A model generated the notes under the pieces. That model saw only the letters and a list, made by a program, of their open reading frames with translations, searched no databases and was not told the DNA's origin. Shown one piece after another: positions 24,693-33,207 of a stretch of 64,000 bases of DNA. Source of the stretch: Plantibacter auratus (GTDB taxonomy: Bacteria > Actinomycetota > Actinomycetes > Actinomycetales > Microbacteriaceae); the NCBI RefSeq assembly GCF_050587365.1, contig NZ_JBOBFV010000002.1, positions 806,001-870,000 on the forward strand, written 5' to 3'. Every line of letters begins with the position of its first letter. The first letter of the stretch is position 1. A program made the translations under genes and the position numbers.

Positions 24693-25832
24693 ATGTCCTC
24701 GACCACGCGGTACGCCAGGCAGCTCGCCCTCCCCGGGTTCGGACCAGCGGCGCAGCAGCGTCTCGCCGATGCGCGGGTGCTGATCGTCGGCGCCGGCGGC
24801 CTCGGCAGCATCGTCATCCCGGCGCTTGCCGCTGCCGGTGTCGGTTCCGGTGACGGCTCGATCCACCTGGTGGACGACGACACGGTCGAGCTCAGCAACC
24901 TGCATCGGCAGACCGTCCACAGCACCGCGGACGTCGGCCGTCCGAAGGTCGACTCCGCCGCGGACCGCGCCCTCGCCGTCAACACCGATGCGACGATCCT
25001 CAGGCACCGCCTCCGCCTCGGACCCGGCGAGATCATGGGCCTCCTGGCCGACGCGGAGATCGACCTCGTCATCGACGGCAGCGACAACTTCGAGACCCGT
25101 TACCTGGTCGACGACGCCGCGACGCTCGCCGACGTCCCACTCGTCTGGGGTGCGGTCTCGCAGTACGGCGGGCAGGCTGGACTCAGCTGGTCGTCTCGCG
25201 GCCCGCGCTACCGCGACCTCTTCCCCCACCCGCCGACGGACGGTTCGGTGCTCTCCTGCGAGGCCGGCGGCGTCCTGCCCACCACGGTCGGGGTCATCGG
25301 GTCCATCATGGCCACCGAGGCGATCAAGGTGCTCACCGGGGTCGGGACCCTCTCGCTCGGCCGGGTGACGATGTTCGACGGGCTGAGCGGCGGGTTCCGC
25401 GAACTCCGGTACGAGCGCGACCCCGCGGGCGCCCGGCAGGTGTCGCTCGATGAGCATCTGCATCGGACGCCAGGAGGGGACACGGCGAGCGCCGCAGCGG
25501 CAGCCCCGCACGAGCCGCGACACGGCGGCCGCACGATCACCGCACCGCAGCTCGCGGCGAGCGACGATGAGGCCGTCCTGCTCGACGTCCGGGAGCCGTG
25601 GGAGGCGGAGATCGCCCGGTTGCCCGGTTCGACGCTGATGCCGCTCGGCTCGCTCCCCGAGACGCTCCACGGGCTCGACCCCGAGACGCCCGTGGTCGTC
25701 TACTGCCACCACGGCATCCGATCCGAGTCCGCGCTTCGCCTGCTCCTCGAGCGCGGCTACTCGGCCGTCCATCTCGAGGGCGGCATCGACGCGTGGTCGC
25801 GGCTCGTGGATCCGACCGTCCCCCGCTACTGA
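24693..25832 (+). CDS. moeB: MoeB/ThiF adenylyltransferase fused to rhodanese
   Basis: 379-aa E1-like enzyme that adenylates the C-terminal Gly-Gly of the sulfur carrier MoaD (33207-32950 here). Residues ~1-250 are the ThiF/MoeB domain: RYARQLALPGFG, nucleotide motif VLIVGAGGLGS, DDDTVELSNLHRQT and DGSDNFETRYLVDD. Residues ~275-379 are a rhodanese domain with active-site Cys in VVYCHHGIRSESAL, likely passing persulfide sulfur to the carrier. GATAAT at 24681-24686 is six bases before the ATG, giving a leaderless start. First gene of the moeB-moeA-moaC/mog-moaE operon. Confidence 0.92.
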   Translation: MSSTTRYARQLALPGFGPAAQQRLADARVLIVGAGGLGSIVIPALAAAGVGSGDGSIHLVDDDTVELSNLHRQTVHSTADVGRPKVDSAADRALAVNTDATILRHRLRLGPGEIMGLLADAEIDLVIDGSDNFETRYLVDDAATLADVPLVWGAVSQYGGQAGLSWSSRGPRYRDLFPHPPTDGSVLSCEAGGVLPTTVGVIGSIMATEAIKVLTGVGTLSLGRVTMFDGLSGGFRELRYERDPAGARQVSLDEHLHRTPGGDTASAAAAAPHEPRHGGRTITAPQLAASDDEAVLLDVREPWEAEIARLPGSTLMPLGSLPETLHGLDPETPVVVYCHHGIRSESALRLLLERGYSAVHLEGGIDAWSRLVDPTVPRY

Positions 25833-25890
25833 CCGCGGCTCCGAACACCCCGTGCAGCCCCACCGACCGACCTCGACGACGGGAACCACC

Positions 25891-27126
25891 ATGACGACGC
25901 CAGCGCCCACGAGTCGGAAGACCGTCGAGCAACACGCCTCCGACGTCGCAGCCCTCCTCGACGACGTGACCGACACAGGCGCCGAGCACGTGCCGATCGA
26001 CGAGGCCGCAGCTCGGGTGACGGCGGTGGCGGTGCCGTCACCGGTCGACCTGCCGCTGTTCCGCAACTCGCAGATGGACGGCTTCGCGGTTCGGGCGGCA
26101 GACCTCACGGGCGATGAGACGCGACTGCGGGTGGTGGGCGAGATCGCCGCGCGCCCGATCGACCCCGCGCCGCTTGAGGCGGGGACCTCGGTGCGCATCA
26201 TGACGGGCGCGGTCGTTCCGCCGGGTGCGGACGTCGTCGTGCCGGTCGAGGAGAGCGAGGTCGAGACGGATCCGGGCGGTGTCGAGACCGTCCTCCTCGG
26301 TCCTGCGCGCGGCGGTGGCGAGCGCCCGGTGGGGCTGTTCGTCCGGGAACGCGGGAGCGACGTCCGCGCCGGCGAGGAGCTGCTGCCGGCCGGCGTGCGC
26401 CTCGCTTCACGACACCTCGCCGTGTTGGCTGCGGCCGGAATCACGACCGTCGAGGTGCGTCGGCGGGTGCGGGTCGCGATCGTCACGACCGGTGCCGAAC
26501 TCGTCGAACCCGGCGAGACGCCGACGCTCGGCCAGACCTTCGACTCCAACGGGACCGCGCTGGCGGCCGCCGTCGTCGCAGCCGGGGCCGAGGTCAACGC
26601 CCGTGCGCGCGTCGTCGACGATGCCGACGTCCTGCTCGCCCTGCTCGACGACCTCCGCGGCGAGGTCGATCTCATCCTCACCTCCGGCGGGATCTCCATG
26701 GGTGAGCACGAGGTCGTCCGTGACGTCCTCGGTCCGCTGGGTGGCTGGATCGGTTCGGTCGCGATGCAGCCCGGCGGACCACAGGCGCTCGGCGCCCACC
26801 GGGGCGTCCCGATCATCGCGTTCCCCGGCAACCCGGTGAGCACCCAGCTCTCGTTCGAGGTCTTCGTCGCTCCGGTCCTCCGCCGGGTCGCCGGGCTGCC
26901 GCAGGCGACACGCGCACCGGCCGAACTCGCGGTCGCCGTGCGTTCGGTGCCCGGCAAGCGCCAGTTCCTCCGCGGACGCCGACGAGACGATGGCCGGGTC
27001 GAACCGGTCGCGGGCCCCGGCTCGCACCTGGTCGCCGGGCTCGCGGCCTCCGACGTGCTGATCGTGATCCCGGAGGACACGCTCGAGCTCGACGCCGGTG
27101 ACGCTGTGGAAGCATGGGCACTATGA
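25891..27126 (+). CDS. moeA: Molybdopterin molybdotransferase
   Basis: 411-aa MoeA, which inserts molybdate into adenylated molybdopterin. RNSQMDGFAVRAAD and RIMTGAVVPPGADVVVPVEE belong to domains III/I, TFDSNGTALAAAV and TSGGISMGEHEVVRDVL to the MoCF-like domain, and FPGNPVSTQLSFE to the active-site strand. Start ATG at 25891. It overlaps the moaC-mog fusion by four bases (ATGA). Length matches the family. Confidence 0.95.
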   Translation: MTTPAPTSRKTVEQHASDVAALLDDVTDTGAEHVPIDEAAARVTAVAVPSPVDLPLFRNSQMDGFAVRAADLTGDETRLRVVGEIAARPIDPAPLEAGTSVRIMTGAVVPPGADVVVPVEESEVETDPGGVETVLLGPARGGGERPVGLFVRERGSDVRAGEELLPAGVRLASRHLAVLAAAGITTVEVRRRVRVAIVTTGAELVEPGETPTLGQTFDSNGTALAAAVVAAGAEVNARARVVDDADVLLALLDDLRGEVDLILTSGGISMGEHEVVRDVLGPLGGWIGSVAMQPGGPQALGAHRGVPIIAFPGNPVSTQLSFEVFVAPVLRRVAGLPQATRAPAELAVAVRSVPGKRQFLRGRRRDDGRVEPVAGPGSHLVAGLAASDVLIVIPEDTLELDAGDAVEAWAL

Positions 27127-28106
27127 CCGGGCTCACACACCTCGACGACGACGGCCGCGCACGCATGGTCGATGTCGGCGACAAGGCCACGACGAAGCGG
27201 GTCGCGACGGCGACCGCGACCTTCACCACCCGACCAGACGTGATCGCGCTCGTTCAAGCGGACGGCCTGCCGAAAGCGGACGTCATCGCGACCGCTCGCA
27301 TCGCGGGGATCGCGGGGGCCAAGCGGACGAGCGAGCTCATCCCGCTGTGCCACCAGCTCGCGCTGTCGTCCGTGAGCCTCGACTTCGCCTTCACCGAGGA
27401 CTCCATCGTCATCACCGCGACGGCGAAGACCACCGGCCAGACCGGGGTCGAGATGGAGGCCCTGACGGCCGCGTCGATCGCCGGCCTGACCCTGCACGAC
27501 ATGGTCAAGGCCGTCGACCCGGCATCGGTCCTCGGCGACATCCGGCTGCTGGAGAAGTCCGGCGGCAAGCGCGGGAACTGGACGCCGGATGCGGTGGATC
27601 CGGTCGAGGCGCCGGCGGGACGAACGGTCCGCCCGCGAACCGCGGCCGTCATCGTCGCGTCGACCGCCGGCGCGGCCGGCACGCGCGAGGACCTCACGGG
27701 GCCGCGCATCTCCGCGTGGCTGTCCGAGCACGACTACGCGGTCGATGCGGTGACGGTCGTGTCCGACGCCGACGTGCACCTCGCGATCGCGGCAGCCCTG
27801 GACGCCGCGCCCGCGGTGCTCATCACAACGGGCGGCACCGGCCTCTCGCCGAGCGACCGCACCCCGGAGGCGACGCGGCCCCACCTCGACCGCGAGCTGC
27901 CCGGCATCGCGGAGGCGATCCGCACCCTCGGGTCGACCAAGATTCCGACCGCGGCGCTCAGTCGCGGACTCGCAGGGGTCTCCGGCGGCACCGTCGTGGT
28001 GAACCTGCCCGGATCGACCGGCGGCGTGAAGGACGGACTCGCGGTCCTCGACGGCCTGCTCGACCACCTCGTCGCCCAGATCGCCGGAGGTGGCGCGCAT
28101 GAGTGA
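27123..28106 (+). CDS. Bifunctional cyclic pyranopterin synthase / molybdopterin adenylyltransferase (MoaC-Mog fusion)
   Basis: 327-aa fusion. Residues ~1-155 are MoaC: MVDVGDKATTKRVA, IAGIAGAKRTSELIPLCHQL, TGVEMEALTAASIAGLTLHDM and the catalytic KSGGKRG end. Residues ~170-327 are MogA/MoaB-like: ITTGGTGLSPSDRTPEAT and LPGSTGGVKDGLAVLDGLL. One chain therefore supplies both the step after MoaA and the adenylation step before MoeA. ATG at 27123 overlaps moeA's stop; an in-frame ATG nine bases earlier has a poorly placed ribosome site. It overlaps moaE by eight bases. Confidence 0.93.
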   Translation: MTGLTHLDDDGRARMVDVGDKATTKRVATATATFTTRPDVIALVQADGLPKADVIATARIAGIAGAKRTSELIPLCHQLALSSVSLDFAFTEDSIVITATAKTTGQTGVEMEALTAASIAGLTLHDMVKAVDPASVLGDIRLLEKSGGKRGNWTPDAVDPVEAPAGRTVRPRTAAVIVASTAGAAGTREDLTGPRISAWLSEHDYAVDAVTVVSDADVHLAIAAALDAAPAVLITTGGTGLSPSDRTPEATRPHLDRELPGIAEAIRTLGSTKIPTAALSRGLAGVSGGTVVVNLPGSTGGVKDGLAVLDGLLDHLVAQIAGGGAHE

Positions 28107-28527
28107 GTCGACGGTTCCCGAGGTCCTCGCACTCATCTCTGAGTCGCCCCTCGACGCGCATGCGATCGAGGACTTCGTCGCGGCGCCCGCCAACGGCGCC
28201 CTCGTCGCCTTCCGAGGCATCGTGCGCGACCACGACCACGGCGAGGCGGTCGACGCCCTCGACTACCGCGCCCATCCCGATGCCCAACGGTTCCTGGAGG
28301 ACTGCTGCCGGACGGTTGCCGCGGAGACCGGCCTCCGAGTGGCGGCAGCGCATCGCGTCGGGTCGCTCGTCGTCGGCGACCTGGCCCTCGTGGCCGCCGT
28401 CGCCGCCGCGCACCGTGCCGAGGCCTTCGCCGCCTGCGAGCGCCTGGTCGAGGAGATCAAGCGCACCGTCCCCATCTGGAAGCGCCAGCACCTGGCCGAC
28501 GGCGAGACGGAGTGGGTCGGCCTGTAG
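28099..28527 (+). CDS. moaE: Molybdopterin synthase catalytic subunit
   Basis: 142-aa MoaE, which transfers sulfur from MoaD thiocarboxylate to precursor Z. It shows GALVAFRGIVRDHDHGEAVDALDY, AAAHRVGSLVVGDLALVAAVAAAHR and the active-site Lys in PIWKRQHLADGETEWV. GGAGG lies eight bases before ATG 28099. Last gene of the operon, followed by a strong terminator hairpin. Its partner moaD is 4.4 kb away on the opposite strand. Confidence 0.94.
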   Translation: MSESTVPEVLALISESPLDAHAIEDFVAAPANGALVAFRGIVRDHDHGEAVDALDYRAHPDAQRFLEDCCRTVAAETGLRVAAAHRVGSLVVGDLALVAAVAAAHRAEAFAACERLVEEIKRTVPIWKRQHLADGETEWVGL

Positions 28528-28536
28528 CGGCCCGTC

Positions 28537-28597
28537 CTCGATTCGCCCCGAATGGTCGCACGCACGAAGCGTGGCCGACCATTCGGGGCGAATCGAG
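28537..28597. terminator. Perfect 22-bp-stem hairpin between convergent genes
   Basis: Arms at 28537-28558 and 28576-28597 are perfect reverse complements, with a 17-base loop. No U-tract follows. It lies between moaE and the convergent DHFR-like gene and can serve both strands. Confidence 0.8.
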
Positions 28598-28600
28598 CTG

Positions 28601-29167
28601 TCAGCGTGGCAGCACGTCGTAGGTGATGCGCACGAGCCCGTCCTCGGGCGTCGCGTGGGTGCCGCGGAGTCGCAGGCGGACGTCGGCGTCGAGGTCGCCG
28701 AACAGGCGGGCGCCCGAGCCGATGAGCACCGGCGCGACCGACACGGTGATCTCGTCGACGAGGCCAGCACCGAGGAACGCCTGGATGGTCCTGCCGCCGT
28801 CGATGTAGACGCGGCCGGCCCCGGCCTCGTCGAGCAGGGCGGCCGCTTCGTCGACCGACCCGGCGACCGTGATGCGGTCGTCCCCTGCCTCGAGCGTGGT
28901 GCTCAGCACGACGACCCGCTTGCCCTCGAACGGCCACTCGCCGAAGCCGAGGACGGTGTCGTAGGTGGTGCGTCCCATCACGAGGGTGTCGATCGTCGGG
29001 AAGAACGAATCCCAGTCGAGCGCCGGGTGTCCTCCCGGCGCATCCGCGGCATGCCCCCGCGGCTCGAGCTCCGTGAGCCAGCCGAGGTCGCCGTCGGGCT
29101 TTGCGATGTAACCGTCGAGGCTCACGCCGATGAAGACACAGCCGTGCCAGGAACGTTCACGAGTCAT
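28601..29167 (-). CDS. Dihydrofolate reductase family protein (RibD C-terminal-like)
   Basis: 188-aa NADPH-dependent reductase of the YyaP/RibD-C group: VFIGVSLDGYIAKPDGDLGWL at the N-terminus, TLVMGRTTYDTVLGFGEWP and VYIDGGRTIQAFLGAGLVDEI. True housekeeping DHFR activity is unlikely because members of this group are mostly uncharacterised reductases. CAGGAT lies seven bases before the ATG. A paralogue of the same superfamily is at 59942-60511. Confidence 0.85.
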   Translation of the reverse strand: MTRERSWHGCVFIGVSLDGYIAKPDGDLGWLTELEPRGHAADAPGGHPALDWDSFFPTIDTLVMGRTTYDTVLGFGEWPFEGKRVVVLSTTLEAGDDRITVAGSVDEAAALLDEAGAGRVYIDGGRTIQAFLGAGLVDEITVSVAPVLIGSGARLFGDLDADVRLRLRGTHATPEDGLVRITYDVLPR

Positions 29168-29260
29168 GAGGACGATCCTGCCGTCCACCCCCGACATCGC
29201 GCATCGGGCGGGGCACGTCAACCGGTCGCCCACCGGACCGCGGCGACGTAGGGTGATCTG

Positions 29261-31870
29261 ATGCCCGAACACGCCCCCGAAGCATCCGACCCGTTCGTCC
29301 GCGTCCGGGGAGCCAACGAGAACAACCTCCGCAACGTTGACGTCGACGTGCCGCGCGATGCGATCGTCGCCTTCACCGGGGTCTCCGGCTCGGGCAAGTC
29401 GTCGCTCGCGTTCGGCACCATCTTCACCGAGGCACAACGGCGGTACCTCGAGTCCGTCGCACCGTACGCCAGGCGGCTGATCCAGCAGGGTCATGACCCG
29501 CACGTCGACTCGATCTCAGGACTGCCACCGGCGGTCGCCCTGCAGCAGCGTCGCGGCGCCCCCAGCTCGCGCTCCAGCGTCGGCACGGTGACGACCCTCT
29601 CGAACTCGCTCCGCATGCTCTTCTCGCGCGCCGGCACCTTCCCCGAGGGGTTCACGACCCGACTCGACTCGGACGCCTTCTCCCCCAACACCGCCGTCGG
29701 CGCCTGCCCGGAGTGCCACGGCATCGGCGTCGCGCACACGGTCACCGAGGACTCCCTCGTGCCCGACCCGTCGTTGAGCATCCGCGAGGGCGCGATCGCC
29801 GCCTGGCCGGGAGCCTGGCAGGCGAAGAACCTCCGCGACATCACCATCGCCCTCGGATACGACGTCGACCGACCCTGGCGGGAGCTCGACCAGGAGGACC
29901 GCGACTGGATCCTCTTCACCGAGGAGCAGCCGGTCGTGCAGATCACGCCGCAGCGCGACCGCGTCGCGAAACCGTACAACGGCATGTTCTGGAGCGCCAA
30001 GCAGTACGTCTTCCACACCCTCTCCGACTCGAAGAGCCAGATGATGCGGAACAAGGTGCTGCAGTTCGTGCGCTCGGGTCCGTGCCCGCTCTGCCACGGC
30101 ACGGGACTCCGCCGCGAGGCGCTCGCGGTCACCTTCGCCGGCCGCACGATCGCCGAGCTCAACGCCCTGCCGATGACGGAGCTCGCCGAGGTCATCCGCC
30201 CCACCACGGAGCTGACCGACGCGGCGCCCGCGCTCCCGACCACGCTGTCCGGCGAGCGCACCGACGTCGCCGTCGCCATCACGACCGACCTCCTCGCGCG
30301 CATCCGCGTGCTCACCGACCTCGGACTCGGCTACCTCGGCCTCGGACGCGTGACGACGACGCTCTCCCCCGGCGAGATGCAGCGGCTCCGGCTCGCGACC
30401 CAGCTGCGCTCCGGGCTCTTCGGCGTGGTCTACGTCCTCGACGAACCGTCAGCGGGTCTGCACCCGGCCGACGCGGAGCCCCTCCTCGAGGTGCTGGAGC
30501 AGCTGAAGCGCTCCGGCAACTCGGTCTACGTCGTCGAGCACAACATGGACGTCGTCCGGAACGCGGACTGGATCGTCGACGTCGGCCCCGGCGCGGGTGA
30601 GGGTGGCGGCGACGTGCTCTACAGCGGCGCCGTCGAGGGTCTCGCCGACGTCGAGGCGTCGGCGACCCGTCCGTTCCTCTTCCCCGACCAGCACGGTCCG
30701 GCTCCCGAGCGACGAGCACTCCGTGAGGCGCGCGACTGGCTCGAGGTGGAGGGCATCACGCTCCACAACCTCGCCGGCGTCGACGCCTCGATCCCCCTCG
30801 GGACGTTCGTGGCCGTCACCGGTGTCTCCGGTTCCGGCAAATCGACCCTCGTGAGCCGCGTCCTCCGCGACGTCGTGCGCGATCACCTGCGGGCAGACGG
30901 CCGGACGACGGACGACGTCGCAGACGATGACGACGAGGTGCCCACCGAGACCGATGCGACGGAGGGTTCCGGCCTGGCGGAGGCGACGGTGCCGGACGGA
31001 CATGCCGACACGCTCACCGTCCGCCGCGTCCGAGGGCTCGAGCACGTCGACCGCCTCGTCCGGGTCGACCAGAAGCCCATCGGTCGAACGCCGCGGTCGA
31101 ACCTCGCGACCTACACCGGCCTCTTCGACGCCGTCCGCGCGGCCTTCGCCGCCACGGACCTCGCCCGCGAACGCGGCTACACGGCCGGCCGCTTCTCGTT
31201 CAACGTCGCGGGAGGTCGCTGCGAGACCTGCCTCGGTGAGGGCTTCGTGTCGGTCGAGCTGCTGTTCCTCCCCGGCAGCTACGGGAAGTGCCCGACCTGT
31301 GACGGCGCTCGGTACAACGCCGAGACCCTCGAGGTCACCTACGACGGGAAGTCGATCGCAGACGTCCTCGCACTCACCGTCGAGCAGGCGGCCGAGTTCC
31401 TCACGGCCGTCCCGGCGGCGGCACGCAGCCTCCGCACCCTGCTCGAGGTCGGCCTGGGGTACCTGCGGCTCGGCCAGCCGGCCACGGAGCTGTCGGGCGG
31501 AGAGGCGCAGCGCATCAAACTCGCGACGGAACTCCAGCGGGTGCGACGCGGTCACACCCTCTACCTCCTCGACGAGCCGACGACCGGTCTCCACCCGGCC
31601 GACGTCCGTCGTCTGCTGGCGCAGCTGAACGCGCTCGTCGACTCCGGCGACACGGTCGTCGTGGTCGAGCACGAGATGGACGTCGTCGCGGCGGCCGACT
31701 GGGTGATCGACCTCGGACCGTCCGGCGGCGACGCTGGTGGACGCATCGTGTCCGCGGGCACTCCGGACACCGTCGCCGCAGACCCAGACAGCCGCACTGC
31801 GCCCTACCTGGCGAAGCGACTGGCGTTGCTCGGAGCGGCACCGTCACCGGAGGACGCGTCGGCGGGATGA
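29261..31870 (+). CDS. UvrA-like ABC ATPase (class II UvrA paralogue)
   Basis: 869-aa soluble tandem ABC protein of the excinuclease UvrA family, shorter than canonical UvrA (~950). Walker A motifs FTGVSGSGKSSLAF and VTGVSGSGKSTLVS, zinc-finger pairs CPECHGIG/CPLCHGTG in the first half and CETCLGEG/CPTCDGAR in the second, Walker B LDEPSAGLHP and LDEPTTGLHP. The first signature is degenerate (LSPGEMQRLRLA) while the second is normal (LSGGEAQRIKLA). An acidic linker (around residues 550-580) follows the second Walker A. TAGGGT at 29249-29254 puts the ATG in leaderless position. Such paralogues are linked to DNA-drug adduct tolerance. Confidence 0.9.
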   Translation: MPEHAPEASDPFVRVRGANENNLRNVDVDVPRDAIVAFTGVSGSGKSSLAFGTIFTEAQRRYLESVAPYARRLIQQGHDPHVDSISGLPPAVALQQRRGAPSSRSSVGTVTTLSNSLRMLFSRAGTFPEGFTTRLDSDAFSPNTAVGACPECHGIGVAHTVTEDSLVPDPSLSIREGAIAAWPGAWQAKNLRDITIALGYDVDRPWRELDQEDRDWILFTEEQPVVQITPQRDRVAKPYNGMFWSAKQYVFHTLSDSKSQMMRNKVLQFVRSGPCPLCHGTGLRREALAVTFAGRTIAELNALPMTELAEVIRPTTELTDAAPALPTTLSGERTDVAVAITTDLLARIRVLTDLGLGYLGLGRVTTTLSPGEMQRLRLATQLRSGLFGVVYVLDEPSAGLHPADAEPLLEVLEQLKRSGNSVYVVEHNMDVVRNADWIVDVGPGAGEGGGDVLYSGAVEGLADVEASATRPFLFPDQHGPAPERRALREARDWLEVEGITLHNLAGVDASIPLGTFVAVTGVSGSGKSTLVSRVLRDVVRDHLRADGRTTDDVADDDDEVPTETDATEGSGLAEATVPDGHADTLTVRRVRGLEHVDRLVRVDQKPIGRTPRSNLATYTGLFDAVRAAFAATDLARERGYTAGRFSFNVAGGRCETCLGEGFVSVELLFLPGSYGKCPTCDGARYNAETLEVTYDGKSIADVLALTVEQAAEFLTAVPAAARSLRTLLEVGLGYLRLGQPATELSGGEAQRIKLATELQRVRRGHTLYLLDEPTTGLHPADVRRLLAQLNALVDSGDTVVVVEHEMDVVAAADWVIDLGPSGGDAGGRIVSAGTPDTVAADPDSRTAPYLAKRLALLGAAPSPEDASAG

Positions 31871-31905
31871 CGCCCCGCCTTCGCCGAGCGCCTAGCGTGG
31901 AGTCC

Positions 31906-32448
31906 ATGCAGACGACCGATGCACGCCGTGACCTCCGCGCTCAGCGCATCGCCGTCGTCGTCTGGGCGGTCGCCGCGACGGTGATGCTGGTGCTGGCTCC
32001 CATCGAGGAACTCATCTGGGCGCCGCTCGCGATGACGGACGACTCCTACGGCCTCGAGGCGATCTACGGGGTGTTCGCGCCCACCACCCTGACCGTCGGC
32101 CTCGTCGGTGTCGCGGTCGCGTTCCTGCTCGGCCTCACAGCCATTCTGGTGTTCACCCACTTCGGATGGCGCGGCCGGCTCGGCACACACTGGGTCCAGG
32201 TCGCGACACTCGGATCCATGCTCGTCTGGCTCGGTCTCCTGGCCATGTTCGTCGCCGGCTTCGGCGTCGGAAACACCGTGTCCGACGAGATCCCGCCATA
32301 CGTCGGCCGGTCGTCATCGGTCGGCGAACTGCTCCAGATGCTCGCGCTCGTGGCGTTCCTGGCGACCGTCATCGGAGCGATCTGCTCGCTCATCCTGATG
32401 TTCCGGTCGGCCGGGGTGGCCCGTCGCGCCTGGCAGGCTTCGCGATGA
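31906..32448 (+). CDS. Hypothetical membrane protein, four predicted TM helices
   Basis: 180-aa protein with hydrophobic segments at about residues 15-35, 58-82, 98-118 and 140-163, with a short charged N-terminus and an Arg-rich C-terminus. TAGCGT (31893-31898) lies seven bases before ATG 31906, suggesting a leaderless message. I do not recognise a family. It is followed by the BLUF sensor gene 37 bp downstream in the same direction, but that gene has its own -10 box. Confidence 0.75.
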   Translation: MQTTDARRDLRAQRIAVVVWAVAATVMLVLAPIEELIWAPLAMTDDSYGLEAIYGVFAPTTLTVGLVGVAVAFLLGLTAILVFTHFGWRGRLGTHWVQVATLGSMLVWLGLLAMFVAGFGVGNTVSDEIPPYVGRSSSVGELLQMLALVAFLATVIGAICSLILMFRSAGVARRAWQASR

Positions 32449-32485
32449 GCCCCTATCCGACACCTGACGTGTAAGGTCACGGAGT

Positions 32486-32953
32486 ATGACGCAGCCCGAA
32501 TCCGCGTTCCTCTCCGTGACCTACGTGAGCACCTCCGCTGCGCCGCTGACCCAGACCGCCCTCGAAGCGATCCTCCGGCAGTCCCGCGACAACAACGGAC
32601 GCTCCGGCCTCACCGGCATGCTCGCCGTGCGCGGCGACGACTTCTTCCAGGTGATCGAAGGGCCTCCTACGGCCGTGCGCCACGTACTGCAGCGGTTGCG
32701 CGAGGACAACCGACACAGCGAGCTGCGGGTCCTGGTCGAAGAGGAGATCGACTACCGGCGGTTCCCGGACTGGACCATGCGCTGCGAGAACCTCGACGAC
32801 TACCCGGCTGATTCGATCCCCGGCTACCGCGCGTCGCACGAGGACGAATCGGATGCACGGCGCCATCGCATCCTGGACCTCCTGCGATGGTTCCAACACC
32901 GCGCGACCCGCGCCCTCGCCGAGCGTGGTCGCTCGGCGACGTCCCCGTCCTAG
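32486..32953 (+). CDS. BLUF-domain blue-light sensor
   Basis: 155-aa protein made almost entirely of one BLUF domain (flavin-binding blue-light sensor). The key residues are in register: Tyr13 (VTYVS), Asn37 (DNNGRSGLTG), Gln55 (FFQVIEGP) and Trp96 (FPDWTM). About 45 residues of basic helix follow the domain, with no EAL or other output module, so it presumably signals by protein contact. TAAGGT (32472-32477) is eight bases before the ATG. The stop overlaps the convergent moaD stop. Confidence 0.92.
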   Translation: MTQPESAFLSVTYVSTSAAPLTQTALEAILRQSRDNNGRSGLTGMLAVRGDDFFQVIEGPPTAVRHVLQRLREDNRHSELRVLVEEEIDYRRFPDWTMRCENLDDYPADSIPGYRASHEDESDARRHRILDLLRWFQHRATRALAERGRSATSPS

Positions 32954-33207
32954 CCGCCGGCGAAGGGTGGGAGGACGTCGACCCGGGCGCCGAGCGGACG
33001 GGTGTCGTCGCGACTGACGACGCCGTCGACCAGGAACGAGCCTGACGCGAGGACCTTCGCCATCGCGTCGCCGTAGCGCTCGAGCAGCACCGACTTCAGC
33101 TCGCCGACCGTCGCGACCGCCGGCAAGGACTCCTCGGGGACGCCGGCGGCCTCCTCGGCAGCGGCGAAGTAGCGCACGAGCACCTGCAGGGTCGTCGTCT
33201 CAGCCAC
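32950..33207 (-). CDS. moaD: Molybdopterin synthase sulfur carrier subunit
   Basis: 85-aa ubiquitin-fold MoaD: LQVLVRYFAAAEEAAG at the N-terminus and PLGARVDVLPPFAGG at the C-terminus, where the terminal Gly-Gly is thiocarboxylated. Its ATG overlaps the end of moaA by eight bases. It is activated by the MoeB-rhodanese protein and works with MoaE. Confidence 0.95.
   Translation of the reverse strand: MAETTTLQVLVRYFAAAEEAAGVPEESLPAVATVGELKSVLLERYGDAMAKVLASGSFLVDGVVSRDDTRPLGARVDVLPPFAGG

Noticed and set aside
23697..28220. Open frame of about 1500 codons on the minus strand
   Set aside because: It lies opposite moeB, moeA, moaC-mog and moaE, whose families are certain. It is low-complexity Arg/Ala/Ser-rich and shows no domain, an effect of high GC at third positions.
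28601..29167. Housekeeping dihydrofolate reductase
   Set aside because: The sequence fits the YyaP/RibD C-terminal group rather than FolA, and no thymidylate synthase gene is adjacent.
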